Below are positions 17,291 through 25,441 of a stretch of DNA of 64,000 bases, one piece after another (positions within the stretch are counted from its first letter, which is position 1; every line of letters starts with the position of its first letter). A program made the position numbers and the translations under genes. This DNA comes from an uncultured Collinsella sp. (GTDB lineage: Bacteria; Actinomycetota; Coriobacteriia; Coriobacteriales; Coriobacteriaceae): the NCBI GenBank assembly GCA_905194675.1, contig CAJJTG010000007.1, positions 1-64,000 on the forward strand. The letters run 5' to 3'. The notes below the pieces were generated by a model. It made no database searches, was not told the origin of the DNA, and was given only the letters and a program-made list of their open reading frames with translations.

Positions 17291-17776
17291 ATGCAACGTG
17301 GAAGTACATCTCCGCTGTCCCGCGAGACCGATGCGCCCGAAACCATCGTCAAGCTGGAGTGCGACATCGACGATGCGTCGCCCGAGGTGCTCGCCTATGC
17401 CGCCGACCGCCTGCGCGAGGCCGGCGCCCGCGAGGTGCACTGGCTGCCCCTCTACTGCAAGAAAGGCCGCCCCGGATGGCAGTTGCAGGTGATCTGCTCG
17501 CACGAGGATATTGAGCGCCTGCAGACGATTATCTTTTTGGAGACCACGACCAACGCCGTTCGTCGCCAGGTGATGGAACGCGTTTGCCTGCCGCGCCGAT
17601 TCGAACAGGTGACAACGCCTTGGGGCGAGGTATCCGTTAAGGTGGCGACTCTGCCCGACGGCAGCGAGCGCGCGGCACCCGAGTACGAGGATTGCGCCCG
17701 TCTTGCCCGCGAACATGGCGTGCCGCTCCAACGCGTGATGCAGGCGGCTCAGAGCGCGGCGCTGCGATTCGAGTAA
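17291..17776 (+). CDS. LarC C-terminal (LarC2-type) domain protein, stand-alone
   Basis: A 161-aa protein from ATG 17291 (upstream GGAAAGG; in-frame GTG starts further up lack a site). Residues ~18-155 match the C-terminal half of LarC, the CTP-dependent nickel insertase that makes the nickel-pincer cofactor of lactate racemase: L-E-C-D-I-D-D, F-L-E-T-T-T-N-A-V-R, P-W-G-E-V-S-V-K, and P-E-Y-E-D-C-A-R-L-A. The N-terminal half (LarC1) is absent, and the upstream DNA is a repeat-bearing gap with no trace of it. No larA, larB or larE lies nearby. It may work with a LarC1 encoded elsewhere or have a separate role. Confidence 0.8.
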   Translation: MQRGSTSPLSRETDAPETIVKLECDIDDASPEVLAYAADRLREAGAREVHWLPLYCKKGRPGWQLQVICSHEDIERLQTIIFLETTTNAVRRQVMERVCLPRRFEQVTTPWGEVSVKVATLPDGSERAAPEYEDCARLAREHGVPLQRVMQAAQSAALRFE

Positions 17777-17849
17777 CACGGTAGATGGGCTCCACATCCG
17801 CCGGACCCCGTATACAGCCCCCATCAACTCCGCTTCGAAAGGACTCCCC

Positions 17850-18398
17850 ATGAAATACCTCATCGCCTCTGACATCCATGGCTCGGCATACTGGGCCGAG
17901 CGCCTCTGCACTGCCATCGAATCCGAACAGCCCGACCGCATTGTGCTGCTGGGCGACCTGCTCTACCACGGCCCGCGCAACGACCTGCCGCGCGACTACG
18001 CCCCCAAGCGCGTGATTCCGCTGCTCAACGCCCTGGCCGACCGCATCATCGCGGTGCGCGGCAACTGTGACGCCGAGGTCGACCAGATGGTGCTCGACTT
18101 CCCCGTCATGGCCGACTACGCCACCTTGTTTGACGAGGCCGGCCGCGAGCTGTTCCTGACGCACGGCCACGTCTTTGGCGCTGGCATGCATAACAGCGTT
18201 GACCACGCGCCCGCGCTGCCCGAGGGTTCCGCGCTCGTCTACGGCCACACGCACATCAAGGTTAACGAGGAAAGCGCCGCATACCCGGGCCTGTGGCTCT
18301 TCAACCCCGGCAGCGTGAGCATCCCCAAGGACGGCACGCACAGCTACGGCATCTACGAGGGCGGCGCGTTCCGCCATGTGATCATGGAGGAGGACTAA
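17850..18398 (+). CDS. yfcE: YfcE/MJ0936-type phosphodiesterase
   Basis: A 182-aa calcineurin-like metallophosphoesterase with the full set of metal ligands: S-D-I-H-G-S near residue 7, G-D-L-L near 36, G-N-C-D near 73, T-H-G-H near 106, and Y-G-H-T-H near 128. Family members cleave phosphodiester bonds with Mn2+; the physiological substrate is unknown. It has the ribosome-binding site GAAAGGA and is followed after 2 bp by mazG, implying one transcript. Confidence 0.88.
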   Translation: MKYLIASDIHGSAYWAERLCTAIESEQPDRIVLLGDLLYHGPRNDLPRDYAPKRVIPLLNALADRIIAVRGNCDAEVDQMVLDFPVMADYATLFDEAGRELFLTHGHVFGAGMHNSVDHAPALPEGSALVYGHTHIKVNEESAAYPGLWLFNPGSVSIPKDGTHSYGIYEGGAFRHVIMEED

Positions 18399-18400
18399 CC

Positions 18401-19261
18401 ATGGCCGAGCATATGGCTCAGCAAAATGCCGAGGGTTCGCGCGACCTGTCCACGCTGGTAGACGCGTCGGCCGAGCTGCAGCATCTGGTGCAGACCATCT
18501 GGCGCCTGCGTCAGCCCGACGGCTGCCCATGGGACCGTGAACAGACGCATCAGAGCATTGGCAAGAACATGATCGAGGAAGCCTACGAGGCGCTCGATTG
18601 CATCGAGGCGGACGACGTGGCGCATCTGCGCGAGGAGCTGGGCGACGTGCTCATGCAGGTGGTGCTGCATGCGCAGATTGCGGCGGACGCCGGTGAGTTT
18701 ACGCTGGCCGATGTGGCGCGCGATATCGACGCCAAGCTCATCCGTCGTCACCCGCACGTGTTTGGCGATGCGGATGCCGACAACCCCGACGAGGTGCTCA
18801 AGATTTGGGACGAGGTCAAGCTTGCCGAGAAGGCTGCCAAGGACAAGGCTGCGGCGGCGGGCGAGGCTGCGCCCGAAGGCCTGCTCGACGGCGTGCCCAC
18901 GCACCTGCCGGCGCTGATGCAAGCTCAAAAGGTGTCGCGCAAGGCGGCGGCCGTGGGCTTTGAGTGGGAGACGGTCCAGGATGTGTGGGACGAGGTCGCC
19001 GAGGAGCGTGCCGAGTTTGAGGCCGAGGCTCCCGGCTCGCCCGAGCGCGAGATGGAGTTTGGCGACCTGCTCTTTGCTCTGGTCAACGTTGCGCGCAAGG
19101 AGGGAATCGACGCCGAGAGCGCCCTGCGTGCCAGCACGGCAAAGTTCCGCCGCCGCTGGGCCGCGATGGAGCAGATGGCGGCCGACGCCCACGAGGATCT
19201 GGCCGAGCTTTCGACCCACGGCCTCAATGACCTCTGGGATGCCGCAAAGGCAGAGGAGTAA
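18401..19261 (+). CDS. mazG: Nucleoside triphosphate pyrophosphohydrolase MazG
   Basis: A 286-aa protein with two MazG domains: E-E-A-Y-E-A with E-E-L-G-D-V near residues 48 and 66, and E-E-R-A-E-F with E-F-G-D-L near 205 and 223. The N-terminal C-P-W-D-R-E-Q-T-H-Q-S motif is typical of full-length MazG. The enzyme hydrolyses (d)NTPs to monophosphates, cleaning the nucleotide pool and affecting stress alarmones. ATG 18401 has the site GGAGGAG inside the yfcE end. A terminator follows. Confidence 0.93.
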   Translation: MAEHMAQQNAEGSRDLSTLVDASAELQHLVQTIWRLRQPDGCPWDREQTHQSIGKNMIEEAYEALDCIEADDVAHLREELGDVLMQVVLHAQIAADAGEFTLADVARDIDAKLIRRHPHVFGDADADNPDEVLKIWDEVKLAEKAAKDKAAAAGEAAPEGLLDGVPTHLPALMQAQKVSRKAAAVGFEWETVQDVWDEVAEERAEFEAEAPGSPEREMEFGDLLFALVNVARKEGIDAESALRASTAKFRRRWAAMEQMAADAHEDLAELSTHGLNDLWDAAKAEE

Positions 19262-19267
19262 GACTGC

Positions 19268-19311
19268 GGGGGCGACGGGACGGACTTGTCCCATCGCCCC
19301 CATTATTTTTT
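19268..19311 (+). terminator. Intrinsic terminator after mazG
   Basis: GGGGGCGACGGGAC pairs with GTCCCATCGCCCCC (one mismatch) and is followed by ATTATTTTTT. It ends the yfcE-mazG transcript. Confidence 0.85.
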
Positions 19312-19329
19312 AAAAAGATTGTATCCCTT

Positions 19330-19374
19330 GGCTAACTTAGGGCATAATGCAAAAAGTGCGATAAGGCTAACTTA
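19330..19374 (+). promoter_or_regulatory. Direct repeats in the eno promoter region
   Basis: The 10-mer GGCTAACTTA occurs at 19330-19339 and 19365-19374, 35 bp apart. The second copy lies in ATAAGGCTAACTTAT, whose ends are inverted. A CATAAT at 19342 could be a -10 box. The arrangement looks like a pair of operators, loosely like DtxR/MntR-type sites; no regulator is identified. Confidence 0.35.
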
Positions 19375-19450
19375 TGAACCTGCGCGCCGCTGTAGCGTGC
19401 AAGCCGTGTCGCCAAGCATTCAACCCGTTTCCAAGTGAGAGGGAGACAAC

Positions 19451-20740
19451 ATGAGCGATATTTTGGATGTCTACGGTCGCGAGGTGCTCGACAGCCGCGG
19501 CAACCCCACCGTCGAGGTCGAGGTCGTGCTCGAGGACGGCAGCTTCGGCCGCGCGATGGTGCCTTCGGGCGCTTCGACCGGCGCCTTTGAGGCATGCGAG
19601 CTGCGCGACGGCGACAAGGGCCGCTACCTGGGCAAGGGCGTCTCGCAGGCCGTCGAGCACGTCAACAACGAGTGCGCCGATGCCGTCGTGGGCCTCGATG
19701 CCTTCGATCAGCGCGCCGTCGATGCCGCGCTGATCGCCGCGGACGGTACCCCCAACAAGACCAAGCTCGGTGCCAACGCCATTCTGGGCGTGTCGCTGGC
19801 CGTTGCCCGCGCCGCAGCCGAGTCGGCGGGCCTGTCGCTGTACCAGTACCTGGGCGGTGTCAACGCCCATCTGCTGCCCACACCCATGATGAACATCCTC
19901 AACGGCGGCGTGCACGCCGACAACAACGTCGACTTCCAGGAGTTCATGATCATGCCGGTGGGCGCCCCGAGCTTTGCCGAGGGTCTGCGCTGGTGCGCCG
20001 AGGTCTACCACACCCTCAAGGGCGTGCTGCACGAGGCCGGCTTGGGCGGCGGCGTGGGCGACGAGGGCGGCTTTGCGCCCAACCTCAAGACCAACGCCGA
20101 GCCGTTCGAGTACATCACCAAGGCCGTGGAGAAGGCCGGCTTTAAGCCCGGCGTCGACTTCATGTACGCCATGGATCCGGCCTCGACCGAGTTCTACAAC
20201 GCCGAGACCGGCATGTACGAACTCAAGGGCGAGGGTGTTGAGTACACGAGCGCCCAGATGGTCGATTACTGGGAGAAGCTCGTCGACACCTATCCCATCA
20301 TCTCCATCGAGGACGGCATGGCCGAGGAGGACTGGGACGGCTGGGTTGAGCTCACCCGTCGCATTGGCAACAAGGTGCAGCTGGTGGGCGACGACCTGTT
20401 CGTCACCAACACCGAGCGCCTCAAGAAGGGCATCGAGCTGGGCGCCGCCAACGCGATCCTGGTCAAGGTCAACCAGATCGGCACGCTCACCGAGTCGCTC
20501 GAGGCCATCGAGACCGCCAAGGAGGCCGGCTACGCCTGCATCGTGAGCCACCGTTCCGGCGAGACCGAGGACTCCACGATCGCCGACCTGGTCGTGGGCG
20601 TCAATGCCGGCCAGATCAAGTCGGGCGCCCCGTGCCGTAGCGACCGCATCGCCAAGTACAACCAACTCATCCGTATCGAGGACGAGCTCGAGGGTAGCGC
20701 GCGCTACGCCGGCAAGTCTGCGTTCTACAACATTCGCTAG
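19451..20740 (+). CDS. eno: Enolase
   Basis: A 429-aa enolase that interconverts 2-phosphoglycerate and phosphoenolpyruvate in glycolysis, with Mg2+. It has V-L-D-S-R-G-N-P near the N-terminus, G-A-S-T-G near residue 40, the L-G-A-N-A-I-L-G-V-S-L-A motif near 108, S-I-E-D-G-M near 283, the catalytic lysine segment L-V-K-V-N-Q near 337, and the signature S-H-R-S-G-E-T-E-D near 365. Ribosome-binding site GAGGGAG. Monocistronic by its flanking terminators. Confidence 0.97.
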   Translation: MSDILDVYGREVLDSRGNPTVEVEVVLEDGSFGRAMVPSGASTGAFEACELRDGDKGRYLGKGVSQAVEHVNNECADAVVGLDAFDQRAVDAALIAADGTPNKTKLGANAILGVSLAVARAAAESAGLSLYQYLGGVNAHLLPTPMMNILNGGVHADNNVDFQEFMIMPVGAPSFAEGLRWCAEVYHTLKGVLHEAGLGGGVGDEGGFAPNLKTNAEPFEYITKAVEKAGFKPGVDFMYAMDPASTEFYNAETGMYELKGEGVEYTSAQMVDYWEKLVDTYPIISIEDGMAEEDWDGWVELTRRIGNKVQLVGDDLFVTNTERLKKGIELGAANAILVKVNQIGTLTESLEAIETAKEAGYACIVSHRSGETEDSTIADLVVGVNAGQIKSGAPCRSDRIAKYNQLIRIEDELEGSARYAGKSAFYNIR

Positions 20741-20812
20741 GCAGCGGCGTGTGCGGGGGCGTGGCTGACTCGGATTCGCCTCGCTTCCGCCGGGCACTGT
20801 TGAGCACCATTG

Positions 20813-20844
20813 GGCGCTGGGCCATATGGCTCAGCGCCTTTTTT
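20813..20844 (+). terminator. Intrinsic terminator after eno
   Basis: GGCGCTGG / TCAGCGCC flank the palindrome GCCATATGGC, followed by TTTTTT at 20839-20844. This is a strong rho-independent terminator. Confidence 0.9.
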
Positions 20845-20935
20845 ATGTCGAGCAAGGGCCGCCGAAGGCGGTGCGCGCACTCGTGCTATAACTAAAAGAC
20901 TTAGCGCAAACAAACCTCAACCGCACAAGGCGCAC

Positions 20936-21706
20936 ATGGATCAGATTTACGACAGCAGGTACTATTCCGCCGGTTCGCGTGAGCCGTCACCTCGCCGTGC
21001 GCGCACGGTGCAGCTCGGTGGGTCCGATTACGCCGGTGCCGACCGCTCCATGCAGCGACCGACAAGTGCCTCACGCTCCCGTGCTCAAATGAATACACCG
21101 ACGGACCGTCCGCCACGTTCGGTGCGCCCGGCGCATTCGGAGCATGCTCAGCGTTCCTCGGCTCAAACGAATGAAAAGCCGAGTAGGCCCTCGAACCGTC
21201 TTTCGGGCTCGGACTTCATGCACTACGCCAACGACAATGCGGTGGTCAAGGCAATCTACGACTTTACCCACGGTCCCCAGCGAGGGCTGTTTGTTGGCAT
21301 TGTCGTCGCCCTGGCGCTCGTGAGCCTGTACTTCCCCGTGCGCGACCTGTATGTGGCAAAACGCTCGAGCGACATCTTGGCCAAGCAGGTCGAGATTCGC
21401 GAGCAATATAACGACGACCTGCAAAAAAGCGTCGACAAGCTGCTCTCGGAGGAGGGTATCAAGGACGCGGCATCCGAGGACCTGGGCCTGGTGATGCCCG
21501 GCGAGAAGAGGATTGAAGTGCAGGGCCTGGACGACGATTCGGATGTCTCGTCGAGCAAAAAGTCCTCAAACGCCAAGAAGGCCAGCGAAGTGGCCAAGGA
21601 GATCGAAGAAGTCGGCAAGGACGCGCCGTGGTACATCCAGGCGCTCGACATGCTGTTTGGATTTAACGGCGTCGAGGGCCAGACGGTCGTGTCCAACGGC
21701 AAATAG
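20936..21706 (+). CDS. FtsB/DivIC-like septum formation initiator protein
   Basis: A 256-aa single-pass membrane protein (start ATG 20936; upstream frame lies over the eno terminator). Residues 1-110 are a disordered, Arg/Ser-rich cytoplasmic tail, followed by one membrane helix (~115-135), a coiled coil (~138-165) and an acidic, Lys/Ser-rich extracellular tail. The helix-coil core fits the DivIC/FtsB family, which bridges FtsL and FtsQ/DivIB in the divisome. The long tails are common in actinobacterial versions. The gene is 20 bp upstream of ppx and probably co-transcribed. Confidence 0.78.
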   Translation: MDQIYDSRYYSAGSREPSPRRARTVQLGGSDYAGADRSMQRPTSASRSRAQMNTPTDRPPRSVRPAHSEHAQRSSAQTNEKPSRPSNRLSGSDFMHYANDNAVVKAIYDFTHGPQRGLFVGIVVALALVSLYFPVRDLYVAKRSSDILAKQVEIREQYNDDLQKSVDKLLSEEGIKDAASEDLGLVMPGEKRIEVQGLDDDSDVSSSKKSSNAKKASEVAKEIEEVGKDAPWYIQALDMLFGFNGVEGQTVVSNGK

Positions 21707-21726
21707 CGTCCGGAGGGGAGTCCGCA

Positions 21727-22728
21727 ATGGCAGATTGCAAACGATATAAGGTGGCGGCGATCGACCTGGGGACGGTGTCGTCGCGCCTGGTGTTGGCCCA
21801 AGTCGAGGGCGGAGCGATCGTGGACTCGTCCAAGCATACCGAGATTACCGACCTGGGTGAGGGCGTGGACGCGACGGGCCGCTTTTGCGAGGCGGCCGTT
21901 GAGCGCGTGCTCGCTGCGTGCCGAATGTTTGTGGACGAGGCTCGTGCCTTTGGGGCCGCGTGCGTCTGCACCACCTGCACGAGTGCCGCGCGCGATGCGT
22001 CCAATGCCGCCCTGCTGCTGGACGGCCTGTGCGAGCTGGGGCTTGAACCGCAGGTGATTCCGGGCGAGATCGAGGCGCGCCTGACGTTTTTTGGCGTGGC
22101 GCACGACTTTGCCGGCGAGCGCATCATTGTTGCCGATTCGGGCGGCGGATCCACGGAGCTCGCGACGGGCGTCTATGCGCCGGAGCGTGGCGTCTTTGCG
22201 CTGGAAGGGACGCGCTCGCTGGACATCGGTTGTCGCCGTGTGACAGAGCGGTTTTTCTCGGCGCTGCCACCCTCGCGCGGCGAGCTTACAGCCGCTGCCA
22301 CGTGGGCAGGCGAACAGTTTACGGGCTACTTTAAGAGCTTGCCTGTCGATTTTGAGCGTGCCGAGCGCCTGGTCGCGGTGGGTGGCACCGTTACCACGCT
22401 CGTTGCGCTCGTTCACGAGCTGGAGCCGTATGATTCGAGCTTCGTGCACCTACGCGAGCTGTCGCTGGAGCAGGTCTCGGCCGCTATCGAGCGCATGTCC
22501 GCGCTGGATGTTGCGGGCATCGCCGCGTTGCCGGGCGTGCAACCCAAGCGCGCGGGCGTGATCTTGGCAGGCGCCGTGGTGATTCGCGAGCTTATGCGAG
22601 CCGGCGGCTACGACGCGCTCGCCGTAAGCGAGAACAGCCTGCTTGCCGGCATGGCCGCCACCATCAACGAGGTTCTCGACGGCGCGACCCCCACCATCGC
22701 CTGGACCCCGAGCCTGAGCACCCTCTAA
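21727..22728 (+). CDS. Ppx/GppA phosphatase family protein
   Basis: A 333-aa member of the actin-like ATPase superfamily with phosphate-1 motif A-I-D-L-G-T-V-S-S-R near residue 10 and A-D-S-G-G-G-S-T-E near 137. It hydrolyses polyphosphate or pppGpp. It is at the short end of the family, with no C-terminal HD-like domain, as usual in actinobacteria. The site GGAGGGG precedes ATG 21727. Placement after the FtsB-like gene matches the conserved eno-divIC-ppx order of actinobacteria. Confidence 0.9.
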   Translation: MADCKRYKVAAIDLGTVSSRLVLAQVEGGAIVDSSKHTEITDLGEGVDATGRFCEAAVERVLAACRMFVDEARAFGAACVCTTCTSAARDASNAALLLDGLCELGLEPQVIPGEIEARLTFFGVAHDFAGERIIVADSGGGSTELATGVYAPERGVFALEGTRSLDIGCRRVTERFFSALPPSRGELTAAATWAGEQFTGYFKSLPVDFERAERLVAVGGTVTTLVALVHELEPYDSSFVHLRELSLEQVSAAIERMSALDVAGIAALPGVQPKRAGVILAGAVVIRELMRAGGYDALAVSENSLLAGMAATINEVLDGATPTIAWTPSLSTL

Positions 22729-22763
22729 AACTAGTCCTTTTGGGACGGGGCTATTTTAGCTAC

Positions 22764-24065
22764 TTATGCCAGCCTGTCGATTTGCCCAATCTCCCAAAGC
22801 GGAATATTGACGAGCGTGCCCTCGTCTCTATATGCCGCCAGGGAGGTCCTCACGCAACGCATGAGTTTGAATTTTTCGCAGGCTATTTTCAGACTCTTCG
22901 CTTTAAGGTTCTCCGCCGCCTTGACCTCAAGCGGAAGTACAGTCCCCATGTGATCGATGGCAAAATCGGTTTCGGCATTGCCAGAGGTAGAGGACCAGTA
23001 CGCGGGGCTTTTGCCTTGCAGCAAGAGTTCCTGTGCGACATATTGCTCGGTGAGCGAGCCCTTAAACTCGGTGAAAACAGCGGAGCCGTCCAGGACGATG
23101 GTCGGTGGGAGGTTGGAGAGCGCGCCGAGGATGCCGGTGTCGATGCAAAACAGCTTGAAGCCCGAGAGGTCCTCATGGCTCGAAAGCGGTGCCCTGAGAG
23201 CGGAAACGCGCGGCACCTTATGAACGATTCCGTAATCCATGAGCCACTGGAGACTCTCTTCGAAATCGCGTGCGCGCGCCCCGGGGCGAAGGGCTCCGTA
23301 GATGAACTTTTTATTTTCCTTTGCAAGCTGGCCGGGGAGGGATTTCCAAACCAGCCTCATGCGCTCGACAATGCGGGCGGGCGCATGTTTGCCAAAATCG
23401 GATTCGTAAGCCTCGATGATTTGTTGCTGAAGCCTGCGGGCTTCGATGAAATCGCGGGTCGCGGCGAAGGCGGAGACGACTTCGGGCATGCCGCCGACAA
23501 CGAGGTATTCCTTGAGCAAGTGCTCGAGCTTTTCGGTAACGTTTGCCAGAAGATTCATGTCTGCGGCAAGGATGGCGTCGGCGAGCGGGTCGCCATCGAC
23601 GGCGCGAACGAACTCGGTAAACCCCATGGGACGCATAGTGAGCTGGTCGATTTTGCCGACGGGAAATGACTCGTTTTCGCGCCGGAGCGCGAGGCCCATA
23701 TAGGAGCCGGCTGCGACGATATGGTATTCGGGCGCAAGCTCGTTGAAGTACTTGAGCGAGGTGATGCCGCGCGGTGCCTCTTGGATCTCGTCAAAGATGA
23801 TGAGCGTGTCTGCCGGAGTTACGGTTTGGCCGCGAAGAAGCTCTATCTGGGAGATGATGTGCTTGGGGTCGAGGTCTCCATCGAACAGCGAGCGTGCGCT
23901 CGGTTCGAGCATAAAGTCGAAACGAATGATGTTTCGATACTGTTGGCTCGCGAATTCGTTAAGAAGCCAAGTCTTTCCTGTCTGGCGGGCACCCTTAAGC
24001 AAGAGGGGTTTGCGATTCGCTCTTGATTTCCAAGCGATAAGTTCACTCATAAGCTGTCGCTGCAT
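22764..24065 (-). CDS. ATPase with AAA and DUF4143-type domains
   Basis: A 433-aa protein. ATG 24065 is preferred over TTG 24077 because GGAAGG lies between them. The N-terminal P-loop G-A-R-Q-T-G-K-T-W (residues ~22-30) and Walker B L-I-I-F-D-E-I-Q near 85 form the AAA domain. The C-terminal half (~200-390) has the winged-helix-plus-PD-(D/E)XK-like arrangement of DUF4143, with E-T-D-F near 375 and L-E-V-K near 390. The family is widespread, usually as mobile single genes, with no proven function. Confidence 0.85.
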   Translation of the reverse strand: MQRQLMSELIAWKSRANRKPLLLKGARQTGKTWLLNEFASQQYRNIIRFDFMLEPSARSLFDGDLDPKHIISQIELLRGQTVTPADTLIIFDEIQEAPRGITSLKYFNELAPEYHIVAAGSYMGLALRRENESFPVGKIDQLTMRPMGFTEFVRAVDGDPLADAILAADMNLLANVTEKLEHLLKEYLVVGGMPEVVSAFAATRDFIEARRLQQQIIEAYESDFGKHAPARIVERMRLVWKSLPGQLAKENKKFIYGALRPGARARDFEESLQWLMDYGIVHKVPRVSALRAPLSSHEDLSGFKLFCIDTGILGALSNLPPTIVLDGSAVFTEFKGSLTEQYVAQELLLQGKSPAYWSSTSGNAETDFAIDHMGTVLPLEVKAAENLKAKSLKIACEKFKLMRCVRTSLAAYRDEGTLVNIPLWEIGQIDRLA

Positions 24066-24116
24066 ATTGCCTTCCAACTCTCTTGGCTAGTATAAGGTCA
24101 TTTGGGCGTTTCCCTT

Positions 24117-24200
24117 GGAAAATGTGCGAGACAACCACGTTTTTTCATCGGAAAATGTGCGAGATAACCACGTTTTTCCATCGAAAAATGTGGGAGTGCC
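24117..24200. repeat. 33-bp tandem repeat, ~2.6 copies
   Basis: GGAAAATGTGCGAGA starts at 24117 and 24150, and a variant starts at 24183, a 33-bp period. Each unit is itself a weak hairpin (GGAAAATGTG / CACGTTTTTCC). This is part of the 473-bp gap between the ATPase gene and tRNA-Leu. With fewer than three copies and no unique spacers it is not a CRISPR array. Confidence 0.75.
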
Positions 24201-24203
24201 AAT

Positions 24204-24276
24204 CTGAGTTGCGGTGAAATAGTTCCTAAATGGGCCGGTAAACGGCCAAAACAGGAACTATTCCACCGCAACTTAG
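24204..24276. repeat. Imperfect 24-bp inverted repeat
   Basis: The arms 24204-24227 and 24253-24276 match at 22 of 24 positions (GTTGCGGTG...ATAGTTCCT and complement), with a second small hairpin (GGCCG/CGGCC) at the centre. It is likely another palindromic repeat element, adjacent to the 33-bp repeat. Confidence 0.7.
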
Positions 24277-24289
24277 AGCCTCATCGGCG

Positions 24290-24360
24290 TCCAAAAGAAA
24301 CGGGCCCGCATCCCTTGGGGACACGGACCCGAAAGCTCCATGTGGTAGGGGCGGTGGGAC
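24290..24360 (-). other. Duplicated 3' end of tRNA-Leu with its terminator
   Basis: On the minus strand this reads GTCCCACCGCCCCTACCA followed by a hairpin (CGGGTCCGTGTCCC / GGGATGCGGGCCCG) and TTTCTTTT. The same tRNA 3' segment plus a closely similar hairpin is at 24489-24557, as the end of the intact tRNA-Leu. The 5' three quarters of the tRNA are missing here. Between the copies (24361-24488) is GC-rich DNA containing GGGTTCGAGCCCC on the plus strand, resembling another tRNA T-arm fragment. Direct repeats of a tRNA 3' end are typical scars of site-specific integration. Confidence 0.65.
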
Positions 24361-24488
24361 GTCCGCGTATTTGCTGCGCAAATCCGCACCGGCTTCGGCC
24401 GCCTGCCGGCGCCCTCGCCGGCTCGCTGCGGACGCTGCGCGTCCGCTTGACGCTCGCCCCCTCGCGGGTTCGAGCCCCACCGGCACCT

Positions 24489-24536
24489 AAAGGAAACGAG
24501 CCCGCATCCCCGGGGGACACGGGCTCGGAAGCTCCA
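24489..24536 (-). terminator. Terminator of tRNA-Leu
   Basis: On the minus strand, GAGCCCGTGTCCCC and GGGGATGCGGGCTC form a long hairpin followed by GTTTCCTTT, directly after the tRNA CCA end. Confidence 0.75.
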
Positions 24537-24538
24537 AA

Positions 24539-24623
24539 TGGTAGGGGCGGTGGGACTCGAACCCACAATCCTTGCGGCGAGAGATTTTAAGTCTCCTGCG
24601 TATGCCAATTCCGCCACGCCCCC
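24539..24623 (-). tRNA. tRNA-Leu (anticodon UAA)
   Basis: Read on the minus strand, it starts with acceptor strand GGGGGCG at 24623. The anticodon loop CTTAAAA gives UAA, the T-arm is GTGGGTTCGAGTCCCAC, the acceptor 3' strand is CGCCCCT, the discriminator is A, and the CCA is encoded (24541-24539). The variable arm is long (class II), as expected for leucine. Total 85 nt including CCA. Confidence 0.95.
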
Positions 24624-24654
24624 GTGAGACTAGAAGTCTAGCACAAGCCGCCCG

Positions 24655-25278
24655 TTACGCGTTGACAGCCATCGAGTGCCGGCCCGACTTTTCCAAGTAC
24701 TCGGCAAACTTGGCCTCGTCGCCCTTGTTCTTGTACTGTAGGGCCAGCAGGTACTCCAAACGGCAACCCTTAACCTTATCATCGCCGGCCTCCTCGAGCA
24801 TGCGCTCCAGCTCGGGAATATCGTTGTGGCGCTTCAGGATCATCGTGTCGTACATCAGTTGGCATTCGTGCGCGACTGCCTCGGCCTGGCCGCCCTCAAA
24901 GCCCTTGATTTCGTGCAGCAGCTCCTTAGACTTTTTGCGGTCCTCCTGGCCAACGTAGTAGTTAAAAGCTTTGATCACCAGGTCGACGCGCTGCATTTTG
25001 GGCAGGTTAAGCCCCAGCAGCAAATCGAACATCTCGTCGGCGCGCTCGTGGTCCTCGCGCAGCAGATAGGAGTTCAGGCGCAGGTAGTCGCGGTTGTAGC
25101 GCGGGTACAGCATGCTGGTGAGCTTGGCGTCGAGCAAACGATCGAACTCGTCCCACTGCTTAGCGGCCATAAGCTGCTGCAGACGCTTGAACGTGGTGCG
25201 TTTTTTGACGCTAAAGAACACCGACACGCCGATGCAGATGATAACGACGGCGGTCCAGAGGGTGCGGGAATCGGGCAT
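24655..25278 (-). CDS. Membrane-anchored helical-repeat protein, unknown function
   Basis: A 207-aa protein from ATG 25278, with AAGGA 8 bp upstream. It has one N-terminal membrane helix (residues ~6-24), a short basic stretch (K-K-R), and a soluble domain made only of helices with TPR-like pairs (for example residues ~35-70, 75-105 and 165-195), facing the cytoplasm. I cannot assign a family. TPR-like repeats usually hold protein partners. It ends 31 bp before the tRNA and may share a transcript with it. Confidence 0.75.
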   Translation of the reverse strand: MPDSRTLWTAVVIICIGVSVFFSVKKRTTFKRLQQLMAAKQWDEFDRLLDAKLTSMLYPRYNRDYLRLNSYLLREDHERADEMFDLLLGLNLPKMQRVDLVIKAFNYYVGQEDRKKSKELLHEIKGFEGGQAEAVAHECQLMYDTMILKRHNDIPELERMLEEAGDDKVKGCRLEYLLALQYKNKGDEAKFAEYLEKSGRHSMAVNA

Positions 25279-25441
25279 ATTGGGATCCTTAGTCACTCAT
25301 ATAGCGAGCGGTATGACAACACGTACTAGATGTATTATACGCAGCGCGCAAGCAAACTGGCATAAAAGCTCATCGAGGCTGAGTGCCATCGCTCGCTGCG
25401 GTACACTTACCTAAAGTAAACCATGAAGGGAGACATTACCT

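Noticed and set aside
22740..23669. 309-codon plus-strand frame over the DUF4143-type ATPase gene
   Set aside because: The minus-strand frame has clear Walker motifs and a ribosome-binding site; the plus-strand frame is its mirror.
24117..24200. Possible CRISPR array
   Set aside because: The units are contiguous tandem copies without unique spacers, fewer than three complete, and no cas genes are present.
24361..24488. A second tRNA gene, suggested by GGGTTCGAGCCCC on the plus strand
   Set aside because: No matching acceptor strand, D-arm or anticodon arm can be drawn; it is only a T-arm-like fragment.
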